From: Gemmatimonadota bacterium
GTDB taxonomy: Bacteria > Gemmatimonadota > Gemmatimonadetes > Gemmatimonadales > GWC2-71-9
Assembly (NCBI GenBank): GCA_022562295.1
Contig: JADFPO010000009.1
Coordinates: 17,582 to 58,329, forward strand
Direction of reading: 5' to 3'
DNA length: 40,748 bases
In this document: positions 7,883-16,100 of the stretch, piece after piece
Position numbering within the stretch: position 1 is the first letter of the stretch
How the letters are laid out: every line of letters begins with the position of its first letter
Translations under genes and position numbers: made by a program
Notes under the pieces: model-generated
The model's database searches: none
The model's input: only the letters and a program-made list of their open reading frames with translations
What the model was told of the DNA's origin: nothing

Positions 7883-8734
7883 ATGCGGGTGATCTGTTCG
7901 GTATCCATGTTTCTAATGTTGGCCACCGCGCTGTCAGCGCAGGCTCCGTCGTTCGAGACCACCAGGATCGGAGACGGCGTGTATCAGTTCCGCTGGCAGG
8001 CGCACAACAGCTTCGTGGTGGTGACGTCCGAGGGTGTCGTCGTGGTGGATCCCATCTCGACCGACGCGGCCCGCCAGCTCAGCCAGGAGATTCGGCGCTT
8101 GGCCCCCAACCAACCGTTGCGAGCCATCGTTTACAGCCACAGCGATGCGGATCATGCGACGGGAGCAGGGGTGCTGCGTGAGGAGTTCGGCGAGGAGATT
8201 CCGATCATCGCCCACGCCAATGCCGTCGATGAAATCCAGCGTACCGGCAGCGACGATCTGCCTCTGCCCGACGTCACGTTCACCGACCGGATGGTGTTGC
8301 GGTACGGTGACAAGACGATTGAACTCCACTACCTCGGCAACAGTCACAGTGACAACATGATCGTCACCCTGCTTAGGGAAGACCGTATCGCCTTCGCGGT
8401 TGATTTCGTGAGCAACGACAGGATGGGGTTCCGCGATCTACCAGGCTGGCACTTTCCGGATTTCTTCGAGGTGCTCGACCGTCTGCGTGGCTTGGGGTAC
8501 GACACGATAGTGTTCGGCCACGGACCCGCCGGCGACCGGGCATCGATCGATCGACAGGTGAGCTACTACCGCGATCTCAGGCGCGCCGTCGCCGAGGCGA
8601 TCGAAGCGGGGCTCTCCGAAGACGAGGCGGCCGCCCGAGTCAAGTTGCCGGCGTATTCGAGTTGGGGCCAGTACGACGCCTGGCTCGAGTTAAACGTGCG
8701 CGGCGTGTATCGTTGGATGGCTGCTGGGCAATGA
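7883..8734 (+). CDS. Secreted metallo-beta-lactamase-fold hydrolase
   Basis: A 283-residue protein with an N-terminal signal peptide (hydrophobic MFLMLATALSAQA, cleavage probably near residue 20), so exported. The MBL fold is indicated by VVVVDPISTDAARQL, the metal loop SHSDADHATG, GNSHSDN and the late FGHGPAG histidine. The metal motif reads HSDADH rather than the usual HxHxDH, so one zinc-1 histidine is Asp; such variants exist, but metal content cannot be assumed. A strong AAGGAGG lies at 7870-7876 before the ATG. The substrate is unknown. The gene stands alone between two heptad-repeat loci, so it is probably transcribed separately from the membrane-protein pair. Confidence 0.82.
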   Translation: MRVICSVSMFLMLATALSAQAPSFETTRIGDGVYQFRWQAHNSFVVVTSEGVVVVDPISTDAARQLSQEIRRLAPNQPLRAIVYSHSDADHATGAGVLREEFGEEIPIIAHANAVDEIQRTGSDDLPLPDVTFTDRMVLRYGDKTIELHYLGNSHSDNMIVTLLREDRIAFAVDFVSNDRMGFRDLPGWHFPDFFEVLDRLRGLGYDTIVFGHGPAGDRASIDRQVSYYRDLRRAVAEAIEAGLSEDEAAARVKLPAYSSWGQYDAWLELNVRGVYRWMAAGQ

Positions 8735-8737
8735 GCA

Positions 8738-8802
8738 GAGAGTAGTGAGTCGGGAGTTGTAAGTCGGGAGTTGTAAGCACGTGCGCCGGCAGCTAACTCA
8801 CT
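8738..8802. repeat. Heptad repeat locus after the MBL-fold gene
   Basis: Starting four bases after the MBL stop, the sequence reads GAGAGTA-GTGAGTC-GGGAGTT-GTAAGTC-GGGAGTT-GTAAGCA, six near-perfect seven-base units (8738-8779). A short opposed ACTCACT lies at 8796-8802. It fills half of the 123-base gap before the HDAC-family gene. Confidence 0.65.
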
Positions 8803-8857
8803 TGCCAAGCCCCGGTACTGGCCACGCCATAGCCATTGACGAGGCTGCGACCGCATT

Positions 8858-9838
8858 GTGAAGCTCTTCTACTGCGACCATTTTGTGCTTCCGCTGCCCG
8901 AAGGGCATCGGTTTCCCATGCAGAAGTATGCGTTACTGCGCGAGCGAATCGTCGAGGCCGGCATCGCCGCGGCCGACGATCTGCATGTCCCTCCACCCGT
9001 GACGGATCGAGAGATCGAGCGAGCGCACGCTACCTCGTACGTCCGGCGTGTGGTCAATGGTGGCCTGACAGGTGAGGAAATTCGCCGGATCGGATTTCCA
9101 TGGTCGCCCCAATTGGTGGAGCGATCACGGCGGTCGGCCGGTGGAACCGTGGCCGCCTGCCGAGCCGCTTTGGAAGACGGGGCATCGGCGAATCTTGCAG
9201 GGGGCACGCATCACGCGTCCCGAACTCATGGTGAGGGATTCTGTGTGTTCAACGATAGCGCCATTGCAGCGCGGGCGATGCAAGCAGAACGGCGTGTGGA
9301 GCGCGTGGCGGTGCTGGATTGCGATGTGCATCAAGGAAACGGCACTGCGGATATCTTCGCGGACGACCCCACGGTGTTCACCCTTTCCATTCATGGTGCG
9401 CACAACTTTCCGTTTCACAAGGCGCGCAGTGATCTGGACATTGGGTTGCCCGACGGAGCGGAGGACGACGAGTACCTGGCGGCGGTCCAACGGGGCCTGG
9501 GAACCGCGCTGGAAACCGGCCGGCCCGATCTGGCGATCTACGTTTCGGGCGCCGACCCATTTGTGGGGGACAGGCTCGGCCGGCTGAACGTGAGCCGCGC
9601 TGGTTTGGCCGAACGAGACCGCTTGGTGTGTGATACGCTCGCAAGAGTGGGCGTGCCGGTGGTGGCCGTGATGGCAGGGGGATACGCCACCGAGATCGAC
9701 GCCACGGTGGCCATCCACCTGGAAACGGTGCGGGCCGTGGCGCGAGGAACGGTTGTGGGGATCGCCCGGACAGGTCTGGAAACGGCCGTGGCGCGAGGAC
9801 ACCCCGCGCCCCTTGCCAGCGTCGCGTCGCAAGGGTAA
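8858..9838 (+). CDS. Histone deacetylase-family zinc hydrolase
   Basis: A 326-residue member of the arginase/HDAC superfamily, resembling class IV (HDAC11-like) and acetoin-utilisation deacetylases. Visible motifs are GGTHHA (catalytic His pair, near residue 115), the zinc ligands in DCDVHQGNGTA (Asp and His, around 150-160) and SGADPFVGDRLG (Asp), and the terminal MAGGY loop. It should hydrolyse an N-acyl amide; the substrate cannot be read from sequence. The start is a GTG at 8858 giving MKLFYCDHF, a typical N-terminus for this group. It ends 46 bases before nbaC and may share its transcript, but a link to kynurenine metabolism is only positional because a separate KynB-type formamidase is present. 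Confidence 0.88.
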   Translation: MKLFYCDHFVLPLPEGHRFPMQKYALLRERIVEAGIAAADDLHVPPPVTDREIERAHATSYVRRVVNGGLTGEEIRRIGFPWSPQLVERSRRSAGGTVAACRAALEDGASANLAGGTHHASRTHGEGFCVFNDSAIAARAMQAERRVERVAVLDCDVHQGNGTADIFADDPTVFTLSIHGAHNFPFHKARSDLDIGLPDGAEDDEYLAAVQRGLGTALETGRPDLAIYVSGADPFVGDRLGRLNVSRAGLAERDRLVCDTLARVGVPVVAVMAGGYATEIDATVAIHLETVRAVARGTVVGIARTGLETAVARGHPAPLASVASQG

Positions 9839-9884
9839 GACACAATGGTTCTCATAACGCAGTTTTTTCACAAGGATGGACGCA

Positions 9885-10406
9885 ATGCAACTCGGCGCGC
9901 TGAACCTAAAGGACTGGGTCAACGAACACCGCGAGCTGTTGAAGCCGCCGGTGGGCAACAAGATGGTGTGGCAGGATGGTGAGCTGTTGGTCATGGTCGT
10001 TGGTGGGCCGAACCAACGGAAGGACTATCACATAGAAGAGGGCGAGGAGTTCTTCTACCAGATCGAGGGTGATATCACCGTCCGGATCAAGCATGAGGGC
10101 GAGACACGGGATATCGAAATCAAGGAGGGCGAGATATTCCTCCTGCCGGCGCGAGTGCCTCACTCTCCTCAACGACCGGCGGGAACGATCGGCATGGTGA
10201 TCGAGCGTCAACGGAAGTTGGGTGAGCTGGATCATCTACGATGGTACTGCGAGAACTGCGACGAAGTGCTCTACGATTCGTCGTTCCAATTGGAGGACCT
10301 GGGCAAACAGCTGAAGCCGGTCATTGAGACCTATTATGCGGATGAAACTTTGCGGACCTGCAAGTCGTGTGGTACCGTCATGGAAGTCCCGCCGGTGGGC
10401 AAGTAG
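9885..10406 (+). CDS. nbaC: 3-hydroxyanthranilate 3,4-dioxygenase
   Basis: Opens the ring of 3-hydroxyanthranilate to 2-amino-3-carboxymuconate semialdehyde with ferrous iron and O2. The cupin iron ligands are seen in DYHIEEGEEFFYQ (His and Glu) and RVPHSPQRP (His). The C-terminal rubredoxin-like iron site is complete, with CENC and CKSC. I prefer the ATG at 9885 (173 residues, MQLGALNLKDW) because AAGGA at 9872-9876 lies eight bases upstream; the in-frame ATG at 9876 overlaps that Shine-Dalgarno sequence. It is the first pathway gene of the operon and is followed eight bases later by nbaD. Confidence 0.95.
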   Translation: MQLGALNLKDWVNEHRELLKPPVGNKMVWQDGELLVMVVGGPNQRKDYHIEEGEEFFYQIEGDITVRIKHEGETRDIEIKEGEIFLLPARVPHSPQRPAGTIGMVIERQRKLGELDHLRWYCENCDEVLYDSSFQLEDLGKQLKPVIETYYADETLRTCKSCGTVMEVPPVGK

Positions 10407-10414
10407 CACCTGCC

Positions 10415-11449
10415 GTGACTGACGCAGACGCGACATTCAAGATCGATATCCACACCCACATTCTTCCCAAGACCTGGCCCGACCTTCGCGAGCGCTACGG
10501 GTATGGTGGATTTCCCCAGATAGAACACCGCGGACCCGGTTGCGCTCGGCTTCTTAGGGATGACCGGCCGTTCCGCGACATCCAGGACAACTGTTGGGAC
10601 CCGCTACGCCGCATCGAGGAGTGCGATAGGGATGGAGTGCACGTGCAGGTGCTTTCCACCGTACCGATGATGTTCAGTTATTGGGCGAAGCCGGACGACG
10701 GGTTGGATCTTTCGCGGCTCTTGAACGATCACGTCGCGTCCGTGGTGCAATCCCATCCACGACGTTTTGTAGGGCTTGGCACGATTCCCATGCAGTCGCC
10801 CGACCACGCCATGAAGGAGCTCGAGCGCTGCGTACGCGATCTGGGTATGGCGGGGGTCCAAATCGGCACCCACGCCAACGGCCACAACCTCGACGATCCT
10901 GGCATTGTGTCCGTGCTCGAGTGCGCGGCGAGTCTGGACGCCGCGGTGTTCGTGCATCCGTGGGACATGATGGGGAACGACCGCATGTCGAAGTATTGGC
11001 TGGGTTGGCTCGTCGGTATGCCGGCGGAGACCGCGTTGGCGATCGCGTCGCTGCTGTTCTCCGGCGCGTTGGACCGATTGAAGAATCTCCGTATTTGCTT
11101 CGCTCACGGCGGTGGGGCGTTTCCCGGCACGATCGGCCGCATCGAGCACGGGTTTCGCGTGCGGCCCGATCTCTGCGCGGTCGACAGCGAACGCTCGCCA
11201 CGTGAGTACTTGGGGCGCTTCTACCTCGACTCATTGGTGCACGACCAAACTGCGCTGCGCCACCTGATAGACCTCGTCGGGGAAGAGAAGGTGGCACTCG
11301 GATCCGACTATCCGTTTCCGCTCGGAGAGCATCGCCCCGGTTCGCTGATCGAGTCGCTCGAGGGAACCTCGGATGGTGTGAAGGAGCGGCTGCTATCGGG
11401 AACGGCTCTCGAGTTTCTGGGACGAGACCGCGGGGCTTTCGGCTGGTGA
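10415..11449 (+). CDS. nbaD: 2-amino-3-carboxymuconate-6-semialdehyde decarboxylase
   Basis: ACMSD-type, zinc-dependent amidohydrolase-superfamily decarboxylase. It converts the NbaC product to 2-aminomuconate semialdehyde and so diverts it from spontaneous closure to quinolinate. Metal and active-site residues are seen in DIHTHILPK (HxH), FVHPWDMMG, CFAHGGGAFPG and the C-terminal GSDYPFPLGEH (Asp). I chose the GTG at 10415 (344 residues); an earlier in-frame start would lie inside nbaC. The stop overlaps the kynU GTG (GTGA). Its presence next to nbaC, without a quinolinate phosphoribosyltransferase, favours a degradative role. Confidence 0.95.
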   Translation: MTDADATFKIDIHTHILPKTWPDLRERYGYGGFPQIEHRGPGCARLLRDDRPFRDIQDNCWDPLRRIEECDRDGVHVQVLSTVPMMFSYWAKPDDGLDLSRLLNDHVASVVQSHPRRFVGLGTIPMQSPDHAMKELERCVRDLGMAGVQIGTHANGHNLDDPGIVSVLECAASLDAAVFVHPWDMMGNDRMSKYWLGWLVGMPAETALAIASLLFSGALDRLKNLRICFAHGGGAFPGTIGRIEHGFRVRPDLCAVDSERSPREYLGRFYLDSLVHDQTALRHLIDLVGEEKVALGSDYPFPLGEHRPGSLIESLEGTSDGVKERLLSGTALEFLGRDRGAFGW

Positions 11450-12759
11450 GTGACGGAGGTCGGCAGACCGGCAGGGCACACGCCGAGTCGCTCGACCTGG
11501 CCGACCCGCTGGCCGGGTGCCGAGAGCAATTTGCCATACCCGCAAGACCCGATGGCTCACCCACCGTCTATCTGTGCGGTAACTCTCTCGGGCTGATGCC
11601 GAACACGGCGGGTGCCGCGGTCGAGCGGGTGCTGGAGGACTGGGCGTCGTACGGGGTTGGCGCTCATTTCAAAGAGCCGACGCCGTGGTTTTCCTACCAC
11701 GAGATGTTTCGGCATACGGGAGCGCGCCTCGTGGGTGCGAAGCCCGGTGAGGTCGTGATGATGAACAGCCTCACGGTCAACCTCCACCTCATGATGACCA
11801 CGTTTTATCGTCCAGAAGGGCGGCGCACGAAAATCTTGATCGAGGACTCCACGTTTCCCTCGGATCGCTATGCCGTTGCCTCGCAGGCCCAGGTGCATGG
11901 CTTGGATCCCGCCATGGCGGTGATGGTCGCGCGCCCACGGGAGGGAGAACACCTCATCCGCATCGAGGACATCGAAGGGACGCTAGAGGAACACGGTGCG
12001 GAGATCGCGCTCGTGATGCTGAGCGGAGTCAATTACTACACGGGACAATGGTTCGACATCGAGCGCATCACGGCCGCCGCGCGGCGGCAGGGCTGTCGCG
12101 TCGGTTTCGATCTCGCGCATGGGGCGGGTAACGTGCCGCATGCGTTGCACGATTGGGACGTGGATTTTGCGGTCTGGTGCTCGTATAAATATCTCAACGC
12201 CGGACCGGGTGCGGTGGGCGGCTGCTTCGTGCACGAGCGGCATGCACGCGATCCCCAACTGCCGCGGCTGGCGGGGTGGTGGGGCAACGACCCGCGCACG
12301 CGGTTTGAGAGGGACCGCAGCATCGAGTTCGTGCCACAGGATGGCGCCGAGGGGTGGCAGGTGAGCAACCCTCCTATCCTTGCCATGGCTCCCCTCGAGG
12401 CTTCGCTGCGCATCTTTGATGATGTTGGCATGGAAGCCGTGCGCGCCAAGTCGGTAGCGCTCACGGCCTATCTCGAGCAGTTGCTCGACGGGGTTGAGAC
12501 CGATCGGTTCGAGATCTTGACGCCGCGCAATCGTGAGGAACGTGGTTCCCAGTTGTCAATCTGCGTGCGGGACGATGCGAGAGTTCTGTTCGAAGAACTC
12601 GGCCGTCGTGGTATCGTGGTCGACTTCCGTGAGCCCGATGTCGTGCGCGTTGCCCTCGTTCCGCTGTACAACACCTATCTGGACGCATGGAAGTTTGCTC
12701 GTGAGTTCGGAGAGGTGGTTGGTGTTCCACTCGTCCCGAGTGACGCGGCCGTCAAGTGA
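11446..12759 (+). CDS. kynU: Kynureninase
   Basis: PLP-dependent hydrolase cleaving 3-hydroxykynurenine (or kynurenine) to 3-hydroxyanthranilate (or anthranilate) and alanine. Family signatures are VYLCGNSLGLMP near the N-terminus, NSLTVNLH, FDLAHGAGN and the lysine that binds PLP in WCSYKYLNAGPG, then GWWG and VSNPPILAMAP. The 437-residue length fits. The GTG start overlaps the nbaD stop as GTGA, and the gene's own TGA overlaps the kmo GTG the same way, so the middle of the operon is translationally coupled. Confidence 0.95.
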   Translation: MSDGGRQTGRAHAESLDLADPLAGCREQFAIPARPDGSPTVYLCGNSLGLMPNTAGAAVERVLEDWASYGVGAHFKEPTPWFSYHEMFRHTGARLVGAKPGEVVMMNSLTVNLHLMMTTFYRPEGRRTKILIEDSTFPSDRYAVASQAQVHGLDPAMAVMVARPREGEHLIRIEDIEGTLEEHGAEIALVMLSGVNYYTGQWFDIERITAAARRQGCRVGFDLAHGAGNVPHALHDWDVDFAVWCSYKYLNAGPGAVGGCFVHERHARDPQLPRLAGWWGNDPRTRFERDRSIEFVPQDGAEGWQVSNPPILAMAPLEASLRIFDDVGMEAVRAKSVALTAYLEQLLDGVETDRFEILTPRNREERGSQLSICVRDDARVLFEELGRRGIVVDFREPDVVRVALVPLYNTYLDAWKFAREFGEVVGVPLVPSDAAVK

Positions 12760-14113
12760 GCACACCGACGTTTGCCGTCGTAGGTGCGGGGTTGGCCGGA
12801 CCGTTGATGGCTCTGAACCTCGGCCGGCTGGGGTATGACGTCGAGCTGTTCGAACAGCTCGAGGACCCGCGGGCCACGGGTGGGGGCGCGGCGCGGGCGC
12901 GGGCGGGAGCGGGGGCGGGGGCGGGGGCCGTTCGATCAATCTGGCGATTTCGACCCGGGGCGTGCATGCCCTGCGCGACGCCGGTGTAGCCGATACCGTG
13001 CTCGCGAACGCCATTCCCATGCCGGGTCGCATGATCCACTCACCGGAGGGCACGCTGGCGTTTCAGCCGTACGGTACGAGGCCGGAGCATGTGATCAACG
13101 CAGTCTCCCGGTTGGGTCTCAACATCAACCTGATTGACGCGGCGGACGCGCTTTCCAACGTACGCCTCTACTTCAATCAACGTATCAGCGACATCGAACC
13201 CGACTCTGCGTCCTTTACCGCGCGTGATGCGGCGACCGATGAGTCGCGGCGTGTGCAGGTCGATGTCATCGTGGGAGCAGACGGCGCATTCTCCGTCGTG
13301 CGGGCGCGGCTGGCCCGGCTCGACCGGTTCGATTTCAGCCAATCGTATCTCGCCCACGGCTACAAGGAACTCACGATCCCGCCGGTGAACGGCGGGTTCT
13401 GCATGGAGAAGAACGCGCTCCATATCTGGCCGCGCGGTGGCTACATGATGATTGCGCTCCCCAACCACGACGGATCGTTCACGTGTACGCTGTTTTGGCC
13501 GTTCGAAGGGCCGAACAGTTTTGCCAATTTGCAGACACGAGAGGAAATATCTGACTTCTTTTCTCGCAATTTCCCGGATGCGGTCCCGCATATGCCGGAA
13601 CTTGCGGAGGAATATCTCCACAATCCCACGAGTTCGCTCGTGACCGTCCGGTGTGGCCCCTGGTATTATCGCAACCGTGTCGTGTTGGTTGGGGACGCCT
13701 GCCACGCGGTTGTGCCGTTTTTCGGGCAGGGTGCGAACGCGGCTTTTGAAGATTGCTCTGTGCTGCGGGGGTGCCTCGAGCGGCACGCCCCCGATTGGCA
13801 GGCAGCGTTCGCAGAATACTACGATACGCGCAAGGCCCACCTCGATGTCCTGGCCGACCTGTGCGTGAACAATTTCGTGGAAATGCGCGATCACGTGGCG
13901 TCGGCATCGTTCCGGCTCAAGAAGAAGTTGGAAGCAGCGCTCCATCGAACGTTCCCACGGTGGTTCCTGCCGCTCTACAGCATGGTTGCCTTCTCTCGGA
14001 TTCCGTACGGAGATGCGAAAGCCAAGGCAGACCGTCAGAAAACGGTGATCATGGTGGGAATGTTGGGTGTGATTGCCGTAGCCGTCATTCTCGGAGTTCG
14101 CATATGGAATTGA
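12756..14113 (+). CDS. kmo: Kynurenine 3-monooxygenase, apparent frameshift near the N-terminus
   Basis: FAD- and NADPH-dependent hydroxylase forming 3-hydroxykynurenine. The N-terminal FAD motif VVGAGLAGPLMALNLG is in one frame starting from the GTG at 12756. From about 12926 the conserved GRSINLAISTRGVHAL continues in another frame, on through DVIVGADGAFSVVR, WPRGGYMMIALPNHDGSFTC and GDACHAVVPFFGQGANAAFE to the stop at 14113. The span is 1358 bases, two more than a multiple of three; the switch falls in the GC-rich tract at 12878-12929. Removing two bases would give about 451 residues, the normal family length. Either the gene is inactivated or phase-variable, or the assembly is wrong there. 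The C-terminus carries a hydrophobic segment (VIMVGMLGVIAVAVILGV) that could anchor it in the membrane. It overlaps kynA by ten bases. Confidence 0.88.
12878..12929. repeat. GC-only low-complexity tract inside kmo
   Basis: Fifty-two bases made almost only of G and C, including three consecutive GGGGGC-like units at 12911-12928 and shorter GCGCGGGC units before them. It sits between codons for EDPR and the conserved GRSINL and coincides with the frame change in kmo. G runs of five in tandem are prone to polymerase slippage and to sequencing error. Confidence 0.8.
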
Positions 14114-14886
14114 CCTACGCTTCTTACCTCAAACTCGACGACCTGCTGAAGTTGCAGGTCGGTCGCTCCGAGCCGCCGGAACACGATGAGTCGCTGTTCA
14201 TCATCATCCACCAGGTATACGAGCTGTGGTTCAAGCTCATACTTCATGAGATGGACAAGATCTCACGTGATTTTTCCGCCAACGATCTCCACGGTGCCGT
14301 TCACACTTTCAAGCGCATTCGCACGGTGATGAAGACGCTGGTCGGCCAATTGGATATTCTGGAGACGATGACCCCGATGTCCTTCAGGGCATTTCGGGAC
14401 AGGCTCGAGCGCGCGTCGGGATTCCAGTCGGTCCAGTTCAGGCAGATGGAGTTTGCGCTTGGGTTGAAGAGCGCCGATGCCTTGAAATACTATACTGAAG
14501 AGATGCCGGGAGTCGACGAACTGAAGCGGCGGTTGCGGGCGCCATCGGTGGTGGACCACTTTTATGACTTCCTCGAACAGAATGGCGTCGACGTGCCCGG
14601 TGAGCTGCGGGCACGGGAGGCGACCGCCCCGTCCATTCCGAACGAGGTTGTACAGGATGGATTGCTTCGGCTCTACACCACGCAACCGGACATTTCGATC
14701 CTACTCGAACTCATGACGGATTTCGACGAAGGCTTGCAGGAATGGCGCTACCGTCACGTCAAGATGGTGGAGCGGACCATCGGCAATAAACGGGGAACGG
14801 GTGGAACGCTCGGGGTCGAGTTCTTGAAAAAAACCTTATTTCAGGCCGTGTTCCCCGATCTGTGGGCGATTCGGCACAGGCTGTAG
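14104..14886 (+). CDS. kynA: Tryptophan 2,3-dioxygenase
   Basis: Haem enzyme that oxidises L-tryptophan to N-formylkynurenine, the entry step of the pathway. Signatures include LTYASYLKLDDLL, ESLFIIIHQVYELWFK (distal haem pocket), SGFQSVQFRQME and the C-terminal haem-binding region YRHVKMVERTIGNKRGTGGT with the proximal histidine, then FPDLWAIR. The ATG at 14104 gives 260 residues; longer in-frame starts run back through kmo. It overlaps kmo by ten bases and is followed two bases after its stop by kynB. Confidence 0.96.
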   Translation: MELTYASYLKLDDLLKLQVGRSEPPEHDESLFIIIHQVYELWFKLILHEMDKISRDFSANDLHGAVHTFKRIRTVMKTLVGQLDILETMTPMSFRAFRDRLERASGFQSVQFRQMEFALGLKSADALKYYTEEMPGVDELKRRLRAPSVVDHFYDFLEQNGVDVPGELRAREATAPSIPNEVVQDGLLRLYTTQPDISILLELMTDFDEGLQEWRYRHVKMVERTIGNKRGTGGTLGVEFLKKTLFQAVFPDLWAIRHRL

Positions 14887-14888
14887 CG

Positions 14889-15530
14889 ATGATCTACGAT
14901 ATTTCTCCGCCGATCTCCCCGGATTTTCAGGTGTGGCCTGGTGACACACCGCCCAGCCGGGAGATCCTCATGGACATGAAGAAGGGAGACAACGTTACGG
15001 TGTCGACCCTCCGCACAACGGTGCACTTGGGGTCGCACGTCGATGCGCCGAGTCATTACGGAATCGATGCGCCGTCGGTGGAACAATGGCCGGTCGAACG
15101 CTTTCTCGGTCCCTGTCAGGTGGTCCGGGTGTCTCCGCCGCACGGAACTAGAATGCCTCCAGATATCCTGACGGTCCCCGTTCGTGCGGAAAGAGTGCTC
15201 TTCGCGACGCAAACATTTTCCCATCCGACGCCGTTCCGTGATGATTTCGCGGCGTTTACCGTTGACCTCATCGAGACGTTGGTGGGGCAGGGGGTCACGC
15301 TCGTCGGAACGGACGCACCGAGCGTAGATCTCTTTCCGTCACAGGATTTGGAGGCCCATCATGCATGCCTCGAGCACAACGTGGCCATCCTCGAGGGTGT
15401 GGTTTTGGACGACGTGCCGGAGGGAGTGTACGAGCTAATTGCGCTGCCACTCAATCTGGTGGGTTTCGAGGCGAGCCCCGTGCGCGCGCTCTTGCGGGAG
15501 ATGACTGGGCCAGACGACAGACGTCAATGA
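14889..15530 (+). CDS. kynB: Kynurenine formamidase (arylformamidase)
   Basis: Metal-dependent cyclase/KynB-family hydrolase releasing formate from N-formylkynurenine. It opens with IYDISPPISPDFQVWPGD and carries the metal motif HLGSHVDAPSHY (family HxGTHxDxPxH, here Ser for Thr). The later GTDAPSVDLFPSQ and EHNVAILEGVVLDDVPEG segments match the family. I took the ATG at 14889, two bases after the kynA stop, giving 213 residues; an earlier in-frame start would overlap kynA. kynA and kynB side by side supply kynurenine to Kmo and KynU encoded upstream. Confidence 0.94.
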   Translation: MIYDISPPISPDFQVWPGDTPPSREILMDMKKGDNVTVSTLRTTVHLGSHVDAPSHYGIDAPSVEQWPVERFLGPCQVVRVSPPHGTRMPPDILTVPVRAERVLFATQTFSHPTPFRDDFAAFTVDLIETLVGQGVTLVGTDAPSVDLFPSQDLEAHHACLEHNVAILEGVVLDDVPEGVYELIALPLNLVGFEASPVRALLREMTGPDDRRQ

Positions 15531-15607
15531 GTGCGATGAACGTTCACGCGGGAACATACTCATGATCTCTGAGTGTGCTCGGGGTTCAAGAATCGTACGG
15601 TGGCAGA

Positions 15608-16039
15608 ATGCCTGATGACAATATCATCAGCACCCGAGCGCCTGAGCCCGTAGGCGCCTATCCGCACGCAAAGCGTGTGGGCAACTTGTTGTTCCTTTCT
15701 GGGATGGGGCCGAGGGTGCGTGGGTCAGACGAGATTCCTGGGGTCACGCTCGACGAATCCGGTGTGGTAGTCGGCCATGACATCGAGCGCCAGTGCCAAG
15801 CCGTGTTCGAAAATGTCCGCGCTGTGCTCGAAGACGCCGGTTCGTCGTGGGATGATATCGTAGACGTCACGGTGTTCCTGACCCACATGAAAGACGACTT
15901 TCCAGTGTTCAATCGGCTCTACGCCAAGCACTTCGCCACGAACCAACCCACCCGAACGACCGTCGAAGTGAGCTCGCTGCCCACCCCGATTGCGATCGAG
16001 TTGAAGGTGGTGGCGGTAGTGGGGAGTCGTGAGTCGTAA
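15608..16039 (+). CDS. amnD: 2-aminomuconate deaminase (RidA/YjgF family)
   Basis: A RidA-fold protein of 143 residues. GAYPHAKRVGNLLFLSGMGP, the IENVR-like VFENVRAVLEDAG and YAKHFATNQPTRTTVEV resemble the 2-aminomuconate deaminases (AmnD/NbaF) of aminophenol and nitrobenzoate pathways more than the general imine deaminase RidA. It would deaminate 2-aminomuconate formed by the convergent nbaE product. The ATG at 15608 is preferred; an upstream GTG at 15575 lacks conserved sequence. The last residues (GSRES) and TAA come from the heptad repeat that follows, so the natural C-terminus has been extended or replaced. Confidence 0.85.
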   Translation: MPDDNIISTRAPEPVGAYPHAKRVGNLLFLSGMGPRVRGSDEIPGVTLDESGVVVGHDIERQCQAVFENVRAVLEDAGSSWDDIVDVTVFLTHMKDDFPVFNRLYAKHFATNQPTRTTVEVSSLPTPIAIELKVVAVVGSRES

Positions 16040-16100
16040 GTAGTGAGTCGTCCGCCCACCCACACCCCCCCACTCACCACTCACCACTTACTACTCACTT
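16022..16100. repeat. Opposed heptad repeat between convergent amnD and nbaE
   Basis: The left arm (16022-16051) is built of GTGAGTC/GTAAGTA-type heptads. The right arm (16072-16100) reads ACTCACC-ACTCACC-ACTTACT-ACTCACT. The reverse complement of the right arm gives the same unit order (GTGAGTA, GTAAGTG, GTGAGTG), so the arms pair over about 25 bases with mismatches falling at every seventh position. The left arm contains the amnD stop; the right arm reaches the nbaE stop. This suggests a two-way stop or terminator element. Confidence 0.8.

Noticed and set aside
12756-12989. Separate 77-residue FAD-binding protein gene
   Set aside because: Its N-terminus is the start of Kmo and it ends in frame-shifted low-complexity residues; better read as the first part of a frameshifted kmo.
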